Part shown: positions 16,080 to 24,889 of the stretch, in pieces
Layout of the letters: the number at the start of each line of letters is the position of its first letter
Numbering within the stretch: position 1 is the first letter of the stretch
Source: Halomonas sp.
GTDB taxonomy: Bacteria; Pseudomonadota; Gammaproteobacteria; Pseudomonadales; Halomonadaceae
Direction: 5' to 3'
DNA length: 64,000 nucleotides
Assembly: GCF_017983445.1 (NCBI RefSeq)
Contig: NZ_JAGOBJ010000005.1
Location: 280,585 to 344,584 of the forward strand
Notes under the pieces: generated by a model
Database searches by the model: none
Told to the model about the DNA's origin: nothing
Seen by the model: the letters and a program-made list of their open reading frames with translations, nothing else
Made by a program: the position numbers and the translations under genes

Positions 16080-18608
16080 TTAGCTCCCAACCACTCTAGG
16101 TAACACGGCCAGCGCAACAATCAGTATACAGAACACCACTGCGTTATAACGCCAGAAATAGGCCACCACCACGGGCTCAAACGGCGCATGAACGCCTACA
16201 TAGCGATAGCCAACACGCATGCCTTGCATCAAGGACAACACTGCTCCTAAAGCACTATGCAGGAGGGCATAGCACAGACCTACCATCAAGATGGCATCGT
16301 GAGAAGTTTCTGTTACGGCCAGGTTGGCGTTCCACATCACCCATAAAATCAACCCAAACTGTAAGCCACCTAAAAGCGCTGACCCATAAAGGCGTATCGC
16401 CAAGCCGTTGTCCTGCTGCTTGCGTAGCCTGCTTATGCTGCTCTCCATCAGCGCCGTGCCTCCTAATAAGGCAACCCCGGCGACGGATAACGCTACCAAT
16501 GAAAGCGGTGAGGCATCAGGCATCCGCCATTCTGGCGATACGGTCCATAAATAGAACCAGCCAAAAAGGTAGGATAAGAAAAAAGATCCATTTGCGATCA
16601 TTGCCGTAGTCATGGTCCATAAACCGGGGCCATCCATGGTACGCGAATGAAGCGGCGGGTCCCCGGGCATAGTTTGAGCATCAGGCGCTGCTCTGGGATG
16701 GGCGCCGTTTTCCCACGACCAGCGCAGTAGAAAACCGATGGCAATCAACACGCCAATACCAGCCAGCGGGTACCAGCGCAGCAGCAGGCTGATACACACC
16801 ACGGCCAGCGCCATGGCCGCAAACAGTGGCCACCAAGAGTTACCGGGTAGATGAATGATTTCCCGCACTTTGCCTGTCAAGGGATCAGTGCCCCATAGCT
16901 CACGGCGCCCGTGGTCGGCTACCGCCAAGCCATGCTTGCCTTCCTGCATCTGCTGCGGAAGCTCTGGGTGCTCCCAAAGTGGGTGACGCGTTTCGATAGG
17001 CGGCAGGCTGACAAAGTTATAAGGGCTAGGCGGCATTTGGTTAGCCCACTCCAGCGTATCGGCGTTCCAAGGATTGGTTTTGGCCGGCTTGCCGTAGCGA
17101 AAGTGCAAAGCGATATCGATCAGCACCATGGCAAACCCAGCAGACATTACAAAGCTACCGATAGAAGACAGCAGATTAAAAATATCCCAGCCAAAGCCGG
17201 TATCGTAGGTATACACCCGGCGAGGCATTCCCAAAAGTCCTGTCCAGTGCATAATCAGGAACGTGGCGTTAAAGCCAATAAAGACCAGCCAAAATCCCCA
17301 TTTACCAATGGTTTCGGAGGGCATGCGGCCTGAAAAAAGCGGCAGCCAGTAATAAAGCCCTGCCATCAATGGGAACAACATACCGCCCACTAGTACATAG
17401 TGCATATGCGCCACGACAAAGTGGGTGTCATGCACCTGCCAATTGAATGGCACCAGCGCCAGCATGACCCCGGTTAGCCCGCCGCACACGAAAATGACCA
17501 AAAAACCAACAATCCATAGCATGGGTAGTTTCAGCTTGGGTTTTCCCAGCCAAAGTGTAGCGAGCCAAGCAAATATCTGGATGGCCGTTGGAATCGCCAC
17601 AAGCATACTGGCTGCCGAGAAAAAAGCCTGGGCCAGTTGAGGGATACCCACGGTAAACATGTGGTGTACCCACAAACCAAAACTGATAAACCCCATGACG
17701 GTAATCGCAAAGACGACCCATCCATACCCTACGATAGGGCGTCCGGCGAATACGGGAATGATCGTTGACACAATGCCCGCCGCCGGCAAAAAGATGATAT
17801 AGACCTCAGGGTGACCAAATAGCCAGAACAGGTGTTGCCAAAGTACAGGGTCCCCGCCGCCCGCAACTTCAAAAAACGGCATACCCACGGCACGTTCAAG
17901 CTCGAGCAAAATACTGCCCAAAATCAACGGTGGAAAACCCACCACGATCATTAGCGCCATGGCGAGGATATACCAGGCAAACAGCGGCATTTTATGTAGC
18001 GCCATACCCTGCGTACGGGTACGCAGAATGGAAACTACCAGCTCTACACCCGCAGACAGCGCGGATATCTCAACAAAGGTGATACCTAATAGCCAGAAGT
18101 CGGACCCGAGGCCTGGCGAGTATTCGCTGCTGCTCAGCGGCGTATACATGAACCAGCCACTGTCCGGGGCCATTTCCAATACCATGCTGAAAGATAAGAT
18201 GATGCCGCCAAACAGATAGCACCAGTAGCCTAGGGCGGATAGCCGTGGGCACACCAGATCTCGGGCTCCAATCATTTTGGGTATCATATAGATCGCCAAG
18301 CCTTCCAGAATGGGAATGGCGAACAGGAACATCATCACCGTGCCGTGCATGGTGGTCACTTGGCTATAGATATCCGGGGTCAAAAAGTTCTGATCGGGTG
18401 TCGCAATTTGCGTGCGAATCAGCATCGCCAATATGCCGCCGATCAGGAAAAACGCCATCCCGGTGACCATAAACCGCAGGCCAAGCGTTGTGTGGTTAAC
18501 GATGGTTAATGCTTTTAACCCGCGTGGGTTTCCCCATACCTCAGAAAGATCATCGTGCAGCCTTTGCAGATCCTCTGGACCGGCTGCTTCTGGGTTAGTC
18601 GTAGTCAT
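16080..18608 (-). CDS. ctaD: Cytochrome c oxidase fused subunits I+III (caa3/aa3 type)
   Basis: 842 aa from the ATG at 18608, which overlaps the ctaC stop by ATGA; an ATG 21 nt upstream would overlap more and is less likely. Residues about 40-560 are subunit I: haem a ligand in TMHGTVMMFLF (~87), CuB His with the cross-linked Tyr in HPEVY (~264), the His pair in VHHMFTVG (~314), and haem a3/a ligands in HFVVAHMHYVLVGG (~400). Residues about 640-842 are a subunit III-like helix bundle, so two subunits are fused. It reduces oxygen to water in the inner membrane and pumps protons. Confidence 0.94.
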   Translation of the reverse strand: MTTTNPEAAGPEDLQRLHDDLSEVWGNPRGLKALTIVNHTTLGLRFMVTGMAFFLIGGILAMLIRTQIATPDQNFLTPDIYSQVTTMHGTVMMFLFAIPILEGLAIYMIPKMIGARDLVCPRLSALGYWCYLFGGIILSFSMVLEMAPDSGWFMYTPLSSSEYSPGLGSDFWLLGITFVEISALSAGVELVVSILRTRTQGMALHKMPLFAWYILAMALMIVVGFPPLILGSILLELERAVGMPFFEVAGGGDPVLWQHLFWLFGHPEVYIIFLPAAGIVSTIIPVFAGRPIVGYGWVVFAITVMGFISFGLWVHHMFTVGIPQLAQAFFSAASMLVAIPTAIQIFAWLATLWLGKPKLKLPMLWIVGFLVIFVCGGLTGVMLALVPFNWQVHDTHFVVAHMHYVLVGGMLFPLMAGLYYWLPLFSGRMPSETIGKWGFWLVFIGFNATFLIMHWTGLLGMPRRVYTYDTGFGWDIFNLLSSIGSFVMSAGFAMVLIDIALHFRYGKPAKTNPWNADTLEWANQMPPSPYNFVSLPPIETRHPLWEHPELPQQMQEGKHGLAVADHGRRELWGTDPLTGKVREIIHLPGNSWWPLFAAMALAVVCISLLLRWYPLAGIGVLIAIGFLLRWSWENGAHPRAAPDAQTMPGDPPLHSRTMDGPGLWTMTTAMIANGSFFLSYLFGWFYLWTVSPEWRMPDASPLSLVALSVAGVALLGGTALMESSISRLRKQQDNGLAIRLYGSALLGGLQFGLILWVMWNANLAVTETSHDAILMVGLCYALLHSALGAVLSLMQGMRVGYRYVGVHAPFEPVVVAYFWRYNAVVFCILIVALAVLPRVVGS

Positions 18609-19672
18609 GGTGTCAGGGTCTCCAGCCAAGCACCCAGGGACTCCAAGGTGGCAGTATCCATATAATCGTGCGGCGGCATTTTGTTACTCGGTTTAAGCGT
18701 TTGATGATTTTCCAACCAGTAATGGATGGCGCCCTCCTCCATGGGCAGTACGCCAGCGCCCAAGGTATAGCGCGCGCCTATATCGGAAAGATCGGGTCCA
18801 ATGTTGGATGAAGAAAGCCCGGCCACGCTATGACAAGCAGCGCAGGTGGAGGCGAAGGTTTCACGTGCCTGGATAAAGTTATCGTTGGCAACGGCCAGCT
18901 CGGCCAGCCGCTCTTCCTGCCGTTCAGCCAGCCACGCCTCATACTCCTCACGCTCGACGGCCTCTACGTAAAGGTTCATATGGGCATGTTGCGCGCCACA
19001 GAACTCGGCACATTGAGCGCCAAAAATACCCGGTTCGTCAGCCTCAAGACGAATAACGTTAACTCGGCCAGGCAACATATCAATCTTGCCACCTAACCGT
19101 GGCACCCAAAATGCGTGGATCACATCAGCGGAGGTAACGTGAAAGTCTACGGGCTCACCGGCAGGCATAATCAGTTGGTTCGACGTCACGACTTCGCCAC
19201 CCTCGGCGCCTGGGTAGCGTACTTCCCACCACCACTGGTGGCCGATAACTTCTATGACGTCCGGTGGCTCGCTTAACGGCAGCGGCAGCATACGCTTGCC
19301 GGTCGGCACACCAAAAATGAGAAGCGCGCTGACACTGAACACGGGCAATAAAATCCCGCCGCCCACAATCCAGCGGCGGGCAATTCTACGCTCTTGCTGA
19401 GGAGTCCGTTCATGGTGCTTGCGCTTAAACGCATAAAGCCACAGCGAGATGACCCCGATAAACACAACCGTGGCAAAAGTCAGCATGACCCACCAAATTA
19501 GCACCACATCGCGTGCAGCTTGCCCAGCGGGGTCTAGAATAGACTTATCACCGGCACACCCCGTGAGCCCAAGCAGCACTGCCAGCGAAACGTACGTTAA
19601 CCGGTTGACCCGCCGTGCAACAGCACGTTGAATACATAACGAGGCGACGTGATATAAGTAGCGCTCCCTCAT
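18605..19672 (-). CDS. ctaC: Cytochrome c oxidase subunit II with fused cytochrome c domain
   Basis: 355 aa. The start at 19672 follows an AGGGA ribosome site; a GTG 24 nt upstream is also open but poorer. The N-terminus ends in a lipobox-like LLGLTGC, so a lipid-anchored form is likely. Two transmembrane helices follow. The CuA domain carries CAEFCGAQHAHM near residue 230, and the C-terminal extension has a c-type haem motif FASTCAACHSV near 270, with a likely axial Met in NKMPPHDYM. This is the electron-entry subunit of a caa3-type oxidase. Its stop overlaps the ctaD start. Confidence 0.94.
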   Translation of the reverse strand: MRERYLYHVASLCIQRAVARRVNRLTYVSLAVLLGLTGCAGDKSILDPAGQAARDVVLIWWVMLTFATVVFIGVISLWLYAFKRKHHERTPQQERRIARRWIVGGGILLPVFSVSALLIFGVPTGKRMLPLPLSEPPDVIEVIGHQWWWEVRYPGAEGGEVVTSNQLIMPAGEPVDFHVTSADVIHAFWVPRLGGKIDMLPGRVNVIRLEADEPGIFGAQCAEFCGAQHAHMNLYVEAVEREEYEAWLAERQEERLAELAVANDNFIQARETFASTCAACHSVAGLSSSNIGPDLSDIGARYTLGAGVLPMEEGAIHYWLENHQTLKPSNKMPPHDYMDTATLESLGAWLETLTP

Positions 19673-19707
19673 GTTTTTATCCCTATTTCTGCCCACAGGA
19701 AGTGATT

Positions 19708-20169
19708 ATGGCAAACCCTAACAGGCGCACAATTAAAAGCCGCGCCGCGATTGCTGGCCACCCGTTGCACCCGCTGATGGTGCATTTCCCCGTCGCTGCA
19801 CTTATGACCCTGGTGGCCTGCGATTTGGGCTACTGGTATACCGCCGACCCTTTCTGGCTGCGCGTAGGACTTTGGCTGGCGGGCATTGGCGCGCTTGGTG
19901 GATGGCTTGCGAGCATTGCAGGCACGATTGATTTGATCAGCGTAGGGCAGATTCGCCGTTTGATCACAGGTTGGAGCCACGCCATTGTGGCCGTCGTCAT
20001 GCTTTCGCTTGCATCGTTTAACTGGCTGATACGCTTTAACCAGCCCGAAATGGTGCTGCCGTGGGGCATTGCGATTTCCGTGATCACCGCCGGTTTGGTG
20101 GCCTTGGCAGGCTGGCTGGGCGGTCAGCTGGTGTATGAACACGCGGTGGGTGTTGAAGTCGAGGAGTAG
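19708..20169 (+). CDS. DUF2231 family membrane protein
   Basis: 153 aa from the ATG at 19708, which follows AGGAAG at good spacing; the longer frame upstream overlaps the divergent ctaC region. AGHPLHPLMVHFPVAALMTL near the N-terminus is the hallmark of the DUF2231 group, and four membrane helices follow. The histidines in the first helix could bind a metal or haem, but the function is unknown. It is divergent from ctaC with a 35-bp gap between starts, so the promoters must overlap the coding ends. Confidence 0.83.
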   Translation: MANPNRRTIKSRAAIAGHPLHPLMVHFPVAALMTLVACDLGYWYTADPFWLRVGLWLAGIGALGGWLASIAGTIDLISVGQIRRLITGWSHAIVAVVMLSLASFNWLIRFNQPEMVLPWGIAISVITAGLVALAGWLGGQLVYEHAVGVEVEE

Positions 20170-20190
20170 CTCGATACGTATCATGGCGGG

Positions 20191-20616
20191 TTAACTCCAG
20201 TCCAAGGGTTTAGCCAATACAAACCCCAATACGCTGAGAATACCCGCCAAAGCCAGCAATAACGCTAAAATCGAGGCTGTTTTCACACCTTTATAAATGC
20301 CCATTTCCAGACGCAGAATCAGCCAGCCGCAGCCGCCGTGCGCTGCTACCATGGCCACCACCGCGGCGAGCTTAAAAGCCAACCAGCCCCCCATTAAACC
20401 ATGCAATAGAAATAAGGCGGTGCCTGAGAATATGGCGACCAGGGCTGCCGGTGTTGCCACGGAAATATAAAAAAACCGCGGCATGGGAGGCGAACCCTGA
20501 GCAAAACCCGCATCTTTACGCAGCTGAAGCGAGTAGTTCAGTAATGCAGGCAAGTATAAAAGTGAGCCGCACCAGATAACGAGCGAGGCTATATGCAAAA
20601 GTTTTAGCCAAGGCAT
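20191..20616 (-). CDS. HemJ/CopD-like four-helix membrane protein
   Basis: This 141-aa protein has four membrane helices. It starts MPWLKLLHIASLVIWCGSLL, close to the HemJ pattern (WLKALHI...W..GL.YLPRL) in which the His binds haem. HemJ is a protoporphyrinogen IX oxidase; other members are grouped as CopD family. Lying beside a haem-copper oxidase cluster fits a haem-related role, but the usual later HemJ motifs are not all evident, so this is a family-level call. It converges with the DUF2231 gene. Confidence 0.7.
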   Translation of the reverse strand: MPWLKLLHIASLVIWCGSLLYLPALLNYSLQLRKDAGFAQGSPPMPRFFYISVATPAALVAIFSGTALFLLHGLMGGWLAFKLAAVVAMVAAHGGCGWLILRLEMGIYKGVKTASILALLLALAGILSVLGFVLAKPLDWS

Positions 20617-20699
20617 TGTGGCTTCCTTGCGTTGCGTTAGGCTTGGATGAATTGCGCTCCCTATACCTTAGCCAACACTCGCCACTCTAGCTAGCCGAT

Positions 20700-21545
20700 T
20701 TACGTGAGGCTAATTTCGTAACCTGTGAATTTTCGGAGATTAATTACGCCCGTATCCAATATAAGGTACTGGCCTTTAATGCCTTGCAGCACTCCTTCTA
20801 CACGCGGTTGCTTGTCGAAATTATGCGATACCACCTTGCGTGGAAACACCTCAACCGGGTAATCAAAGGCATGCGGTGCCTCATCAAGCGTACGGATGGC
20901 ATCTTGCCCGTGCAGATCGCGCAGCTGACCCAATCCCTCACTCAACACATCCAGCAGGCGATCTCGCTCAGCGTTTAAGTCAAGCGGCTCGACTTCCCCT
21001 TTCAACATGGCGCGCCAGTTAGTGCGGTCGCTTACCTCACCTTTAAAGAGCATCTCGACAAACCCTGACTGCTGGCGGGTATCGACTTCAAGTATGGGCA
21101 GCGCCTGAATAGCGCCCTGATCCAGCCAGCGAGTGGGCATCTGTGTTTTTCGGGTAATGCCCACTTTCAGGCCTGACGAATTAGCCAGGTAAACAATATG
21201 CGGCTGAAAGCAGTGTTTTTCGCCCCACTCCGGCTCGCGGCAGGTGCCGAGAAAAAAGTGGCAGGTTTCAGGCTTCATGATGCAGGTATCGCACTGCGCC
21301 AAGCGCTTGAAACAGGGGTAGCAATGACCTTGGGCAAAGCTTTTCTTGGTTGCCCGCCCGCAGTGCGTGCAGGCAATGGCGCCACTCCACTCAAGCGTCA
21401 ACGGCATTCCAATTCGCGAGTTGAGGGGAATTTCTCGATCTCCTGCCCGCAGGTGATAGACCACCTTGCCGCCGGGCTGGGCGGGCAACGAGGCGGACAT
21501 CTTGCGTAAACATCCTTGCACTACCTGTTCAGTCACGCGTTGCAT
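20700..21545 (-). CDS. DUF2797 family zinc-finger-like protein
   Basis: 281 aa from the ATG at 21545 (MQRVTEQVVQGCLRKM), the start that matches the usual DUF2797 N-terminus. The longer frame would overlap yeaC by 119 nt; the chosen start overlaps it by 17 nt. Cysteine pairs are seen in ACTHCGRATKK, GHCYPCFKRL and QCDTCIMKPETC, so one or two zinc sites are likely near residues 60-100. KHCFQPHIVYLANSSGLKVG resembles a GIY-YIG-like beta hairpin (YLANS...KVGIT). The biological role is unknown. Confidence 0.82.
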   Translation of the reverse strand: MQRVTEQVVQGCLRKMSASLPAQPGGKVVYHLRAGDREIPLNSRIGMPLTLEWSGAIACTHCGRATKKSFAQGHCYPCFKRLAQCDTCIMKPETCHFFLGTCREPEWGEKHCFQPHIVYLANSSGLKVGITRKTQMPTRWLDQGAIQALPILEVDTRQQSGFVEMLFKGEVSDRTNWRAMLKGEVEPLDLNAERDRLLDVLSEGLGQLRDLHGQDAIRTLDEAPHAFDYPVEVFPRKVVSHNFDKQPRVEGVLQGIKGQYLILDTGVINLRKFTGYEISLT

Positions 21546-21813
21546 CTCGGCCCAGCCCTGCCATTTCCGGCGTAACGCCAGCACCCGATGATGCGGCACC
21601 ACAGGTACGCTGCTCCAGATAGCCCACCCGATTTTCTTCAGCAACATTGTTTTCGGCTTCGTAACGCATTACCGCTTCCAGACACAGCTCCGTTTGCTCG
21701 GCGGTCAAGAACCGGCCGTCAGGCCATTTACGTAGCGACACGGCCTGTTTAAGGCTTTCATAAATCGCCGGGGTCATCTGGTTGATCATTTTATCAAACG
21801 TCATATCGCTCAT
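21529..21813 (-). CDS. yeaC: YeaC family protein (DUF1315)
   Basis: This 94-aa cytoplasmic protein starts MSDMTFDKMINQMTPAIYES, followed by WPDGRFLTAEQTELCLEAVM, the DUF1315 pattern. Function is unknown in the family. It is between the rhomboid gene (10 nt upstream) and the DUF2797 gene (17-nt overlap), so the three are probably one operon. Confidence 0.85.
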   Translation of the reverse strand: MSDMTFDKMINQMTPAIYESLKQAVSLRKWPDGRFLTAEQTELCLEAVMRYEAENNVAEENRVGYLEQRTCGAASSGAGVTPEMAGLGRDATRD

Positions 21814-21823
21814 TGCGGGCCTC

Positions 21824-22675
21824 TTAATCTGTTTTCAAACGGCGTGAAGAATAATACCAGCCTGTGACAAGCCCCACGAGAAGCCCACCTAAATGTGCTT
21901 CATTGGCGACATTGCCAAACCCTACTGAACCGGCCAGATCCGTCATGGTGAATACCATCCAACCCAACATGAACACGACCAGCATTTGCGGAACGAAAAA
22001 ACCGCTATGCGGCACGCGGCGAGACATCAGCCAGACATGGCCCAGCAAGGCGTATACCACGCCCGACATTCCGCCAAACAGCACCGTGCCGGTGACGTAC
22101 TGGGCAAGGTTGGCGCCAATACCGGCAACTAACAGGAGAAGCAGCATGGTACGACTGCCCTGTAACGCCTCGATTTGGCGCCCAAAGTACCATAGCCACA
22201 TTAGATTGAAGATAAGGTGCATCAAGCCGAAATGCAGAAACGCCGGAGAAAGTAAGCGCCACACCTGACCAGACGTCAGTGCTTGCGCTAAATTTCCGTA
22301 TACCAGCTGATTGCCCTCGATGCCTATCGGCACAATGGTCAACGCCATGACGATAGCGTCACCAAACAGTTCAGTTAAGGCAAATATTGCAAGGCATATC
22401 CCAATAGAGAGCGCGGTTACCGGCACACGACGCAGCATCGTCAGCATATTGCCTGCGCTACGCTGGCGCGTGGACGGCTGATCCAGAATTAATGGCTCGC
22501 CACGCTCCCAGCGCTCTACCAGTATTTTTAATTCTTCATGCTGGCGCGGGTCGGCCACCCATAACAACGGGCCATCGGCTTCATCAGTGATACGGTGGCC
22601 GATTCGGTAGTGCCATAGCGCTTTACGCAATTCTTGTGTATCGACGCCATTTGGTAAACGTATAACGGGGTGCAT
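21824..22675 (-). CDS. Rhomboid family intramembrane serine protease
   Basis: 283 aa from the ATG at 22675, which follows AGGGAG; a longer frame upstream lacks this. An N-terminal soluble domain of about 90 residues resembles the GlpG cytoplasmic domain. Six membrane helices follow. The catalytic Ser is in GGMSGVVYALLG and the catalytic His in NEAHLGGLLVGLVTGW. NLMWLWYFGRQIEALQG matches the rhomboid loop. It cleaves membrane protein substrates within the inner membrane; substrates are unknown. Confidence 0.93.
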   Translation of the reverse strand: MHPVIRLPNGVDTQELRKALWHYRIGHRITDEADGPLLWVADPRQHEELKILVERWERGEPLILDQPSTRQRSAGNMLTMLRRVPVTALSIGICLAIFALTELFGDAIVMALTIVPIGIEGNQLVYGNLAQALTSGQVWRLLSPAFLHFGLMHLIFNLMWLWYFGRQIEALQGSRTMLLLLLVAGIGANLAQYVTGTVLFGGMSGVVYALLGHVWLMSRRVPHSGFFVPQMLVVFMLGWMVFTMTDLAGSVGFGNVANEAHLGGLLVGLVTGWYYSSRRLKTD

Positions 22676-22743
22676 AGCCTCTCCCTGTTGAAGGCCTTGA
22701 AACTTAACCACCGCCCTATAGATCAAGCCACTAATCTATAGAC

Positions 22744-22772
22744 AAAAAAAATCCGGCGGAGGGGCCGCCGGA
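22744..22772 (-). terminator. Rho-independent terminator
   Basis: TCCGGCGG, a 5-base loop and CCGCCGGA (22752-22772) form an 8-bp GC-rich stem. Reading the minus strand it is followed by eight U residues (22751-22744). It ends the nadK-metallophosphoesterase transcript and/or candidate RNA A. Confidence 0.85.
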
Positions 22773-22860
22773 AAAAAGCAAGGGATCATTCAAGGGAACA
22801 CTTACTCTGATAGCCGACCGCACAGTTAGTTCAGCAGTTTCATAAAAAAAATGTAACCAG
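22744..22860 (-). ncRNA. Candidate small RNA or 3'UTR RNA A
   Basis: The minus strand from about 22860 to 22744 has no ORF and ends in a strong terminator. It shares the 12-nt box GATCCCTTGCTT (22787-22776) with candidate B near 27.19 kb, in the same place before the hairpin. Weaker likeness continues upstream (AGTGTT before the box). It lies 3' of the metallophosphoesterase gene, so it could be an independent Hfq-type sRNA or a processed 3'UTR. The 5' end is not known. Confidence 0.45.
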
Positions 22861-22918
22861 TTGTATCCATGGCTAATGCAGGTTAATAAAAATATTTCTC
22901 GTTTAATGAAAAATGCTT

Positions 22919-23869
22919 TTAACCTTCATTAACCACCTGAACCCAAACAAAATTATCCGAACTTAGCTGCTTTTCTCCACTCCATCGATAGGCTACCAGG
23001 CGGCCATATTTAACCGCGCTATAATCCAGACAGGCGATATTTTGAGTAGGCAATGCGGGTATCCCTTCACACCAGTAATGGCCTATGAAAAGTGGTGGCT
23101 CTTCCGGGCCGTAATAACTCAGGCGCTGGTGTTCACTCTCGGAGAGCACACGTTCTTCCAGGTTGCCCGGCAGGTTATCCGGTTGAAAAACCACATCGCC
23201 CCACTGTTCAGGGCGAGCGGACCAGAAATGCGCCCGGAAGCTCTTGCGGGTATAGCCATCGCCGGATTGAATGGCCATACCGTGGGGCAAAGGGATATTT
23301 GCCCCGCGGGTCAACCGGTCGATAATACGATAAGCCTCGGTGGAGGTATCAGCGGACTCAATTAAAAACTGATCATCCATACGACCATCAGGCAGGCGCT
23401 GCTTTAAATGCCCGATCAGCGCATCATCCCAGCAGGCATGCACTATGCGGATGCCGTCTATTTCCAGAAAAAGCGGCAGCGTTTTAAACCAGGCAAGCGT
23501 GTCTTCCCACTCGCTTGGGTAATCCTGATACTGGGCCAGAGTAGCTTCAATAATACGGTTATGTCGCGGTGTGTGCTCACACAACCAGCGTTTACGACTG
23601 TCTGACGGCGCCGGGTGAGTATACGCCAGGGCATTGTGCTCATGATTGCCCATGACGATATGCGCCTCGCCCGCCTCCACCATGCGGCGTGCAATCGTGA
23701 CAGCCAGACGAATACGCGGGCCACGATCAATTAAATCGCCTAGAAAAATAACTTTTCGATGGGGATGCTGATAGACGCCCCCACCGTCGCGATAACCCAG
23801 CTTCTCCAACAGGGCAATCAGCGTTGCACCGCAACCATGAACATCCCCAATCAGATCGTAACCTTCCAT
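22919..23869 (-). CDS. Calcineurin-type metallophosphoesterase (PrpE/ApaH-like)
   Basis: 316 aa from the ATG at 23869, two bases after the nadK stop. The metallophosphoesterase motifs are clear: GDVHGC near residue 9, LGDLIDRGPR near 45, and MGNHEHNAL near 76, with further His residues in IRIVHACWD and IGHYW. The dinuclear metal site hydrolyses phosphate esters. The likely subclass is serine/threonine-phosphatase-like or diadenosine polyphosphatase-like; sequence alone does not choose. It is co-transcribed with nadK. Confidence 0.88.
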   Translation of the reverse strand: MEGYDLIGDVHGCGATLIALLEKLGYRDGGGVYQHPHRKVIFLGDLIDRGPRIRLAVTIARRMVEAGEAHIVMGNHEHNALAYTHPAPSDSRKRWLCEHTPRHNRIIEATLAQYQDYPSEWEDTLAWFKTLPLFLEIDGIRIVHACWDDALIGHLKQRLPDGRMDDQFLIESADTSTEAYRIIDRLTRGANIPLPHGMAIQSGDGYTRKSFRAHFWSARPEQWGDVVFQPDNLPGNLEERVLSESEHQRLSYYGPEEPPLFIGHYWCEGIPALPTQNIACLDYSAVKYGRLVAYRWSGEKQLSSDNFVWVQVVNEG

Positions 23870-23871
23870 GC

Positions 23872-24804
23872 TTAATCCCCCAGCCGGTGGCTCCAACCTA
23901 GCTTACTGCGCAGCACCTCATAAAAGTTATGCCCAATGGGGTGTACAAGCTTGACGCGCTCTGGCTTGCGCTTAATGACCAGTATATCGTCCGGCTTGGC
24001 CACAGCCCTTGTTTGCCCATCACAGCTTATATGTGGGTAGGCCTGATTGGTTTCACCAATATGAATACGAATTTCACTGGCCGCATCAATCACGATGGGC
24101 CGGCTGGAAAGCGTATGCGGAAACATGGGTACCAGGGTCACTACATCAAGCTTTGGGTGCATAATAGGGCCGCCGCCAGAAAGCGCATAGGCTGTCGAGC
24201 CGGTGGGCGTGGCGACAATCAAGCCATCGCTGCGCTGGCTATAAACAAACTGCCCATCAATAAACAGCTCAAACTCGATCATGCGCACCGCTTTACCAGG
24301 GTGTACGACCACTTCATTTAACGCATCACCATTGCCTACAGCGACACCGTTACGATAAAGCACTGCATCGAGTAAAAAGCGCTCTTCGATTTCAAACTCG
24401 CCGGCCAGCACCTCGCCCACCCGGCTTTCCAGTTCGTCGGGCGAGATATCGGTAAGAAATCCTAACCGCCCACGGTTCACGCCCAACATTAAGGTGCCGC
24501 TGCGGCAAAGCGTGCGTGCCGCGCCTAGCAGGCTGCCATCACCGCCAATTACAATCACCAGGTCGCATAGCTCGCCCAACATTCTTCGGCTGGTCTCAGG
24601 CTGGCCGTGATTTGGGATTACGGTGGCCGTGCGATCTTCAATCAACACGCTATAACCGTGCGCTACCAGATAGCTGATCAGCCGTTGCAGTGAATCGACG
24701 ACTTTATCGCTGCCCAAACGACCAATCAAACCAATCGTTTTAAAAGGCCGTGTACTCCTTTCGCCGGATGACGGCGCGGAAGATGGCGGTGGAGTGTTAA
24801 GCAT
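23872..24804 (-). CDS. nadK: NAD kinase
   Basis: 310 aa. The GGDGS nucleotide motif is in VIVIGGDGSLLGAARTL near residue 88 and the second signature TPTGSTAYALSGGGPI near 203. It phosphorylates NAD to NADP in the cytoplasm. The N-terminal 20 residues are low-complexity (PPPSSAPSS), and the conserved part begins IGLIGRLGSDK. Directly followed by the metallophosphoesterase gene. Confidence 0.96.
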   Translation of the reverse strand: MLNTPPPSSAPSSGERSTRPFKTIGLIGRLGSDKVVDSLQRLISYLVAHGYSVLIEDRTATVIPNHGQPETSRRMLGELCDLVIVIGGDGSLLGAARTLCRSGTLMLGVNRGRLGFLTDISPDELESRVGEVLAGEFEIEERFLLDAVLYRNGVAVGNGDALNEVVVHPGKAVRMIEFELFIDGQFVYSQRSDGLIVATPTGSTAYALSGGGPIMHPKLDVVTLVPMFPHTLSSRPIVIDAASEIRIHIGETNQAYPHISCDGQTRAVAKPDDILVIKRKPERVKLVHPIGHNFYEVLRSKLGWSHRLGD

Positions 24805-24889
24805 GGGCGGCTCTCGCTGGCATCAGCCTCACATTATGGCGATACCGGGAGTATCGGGCAAATAAGCTTAACGAAACCAAGGCAATAAC

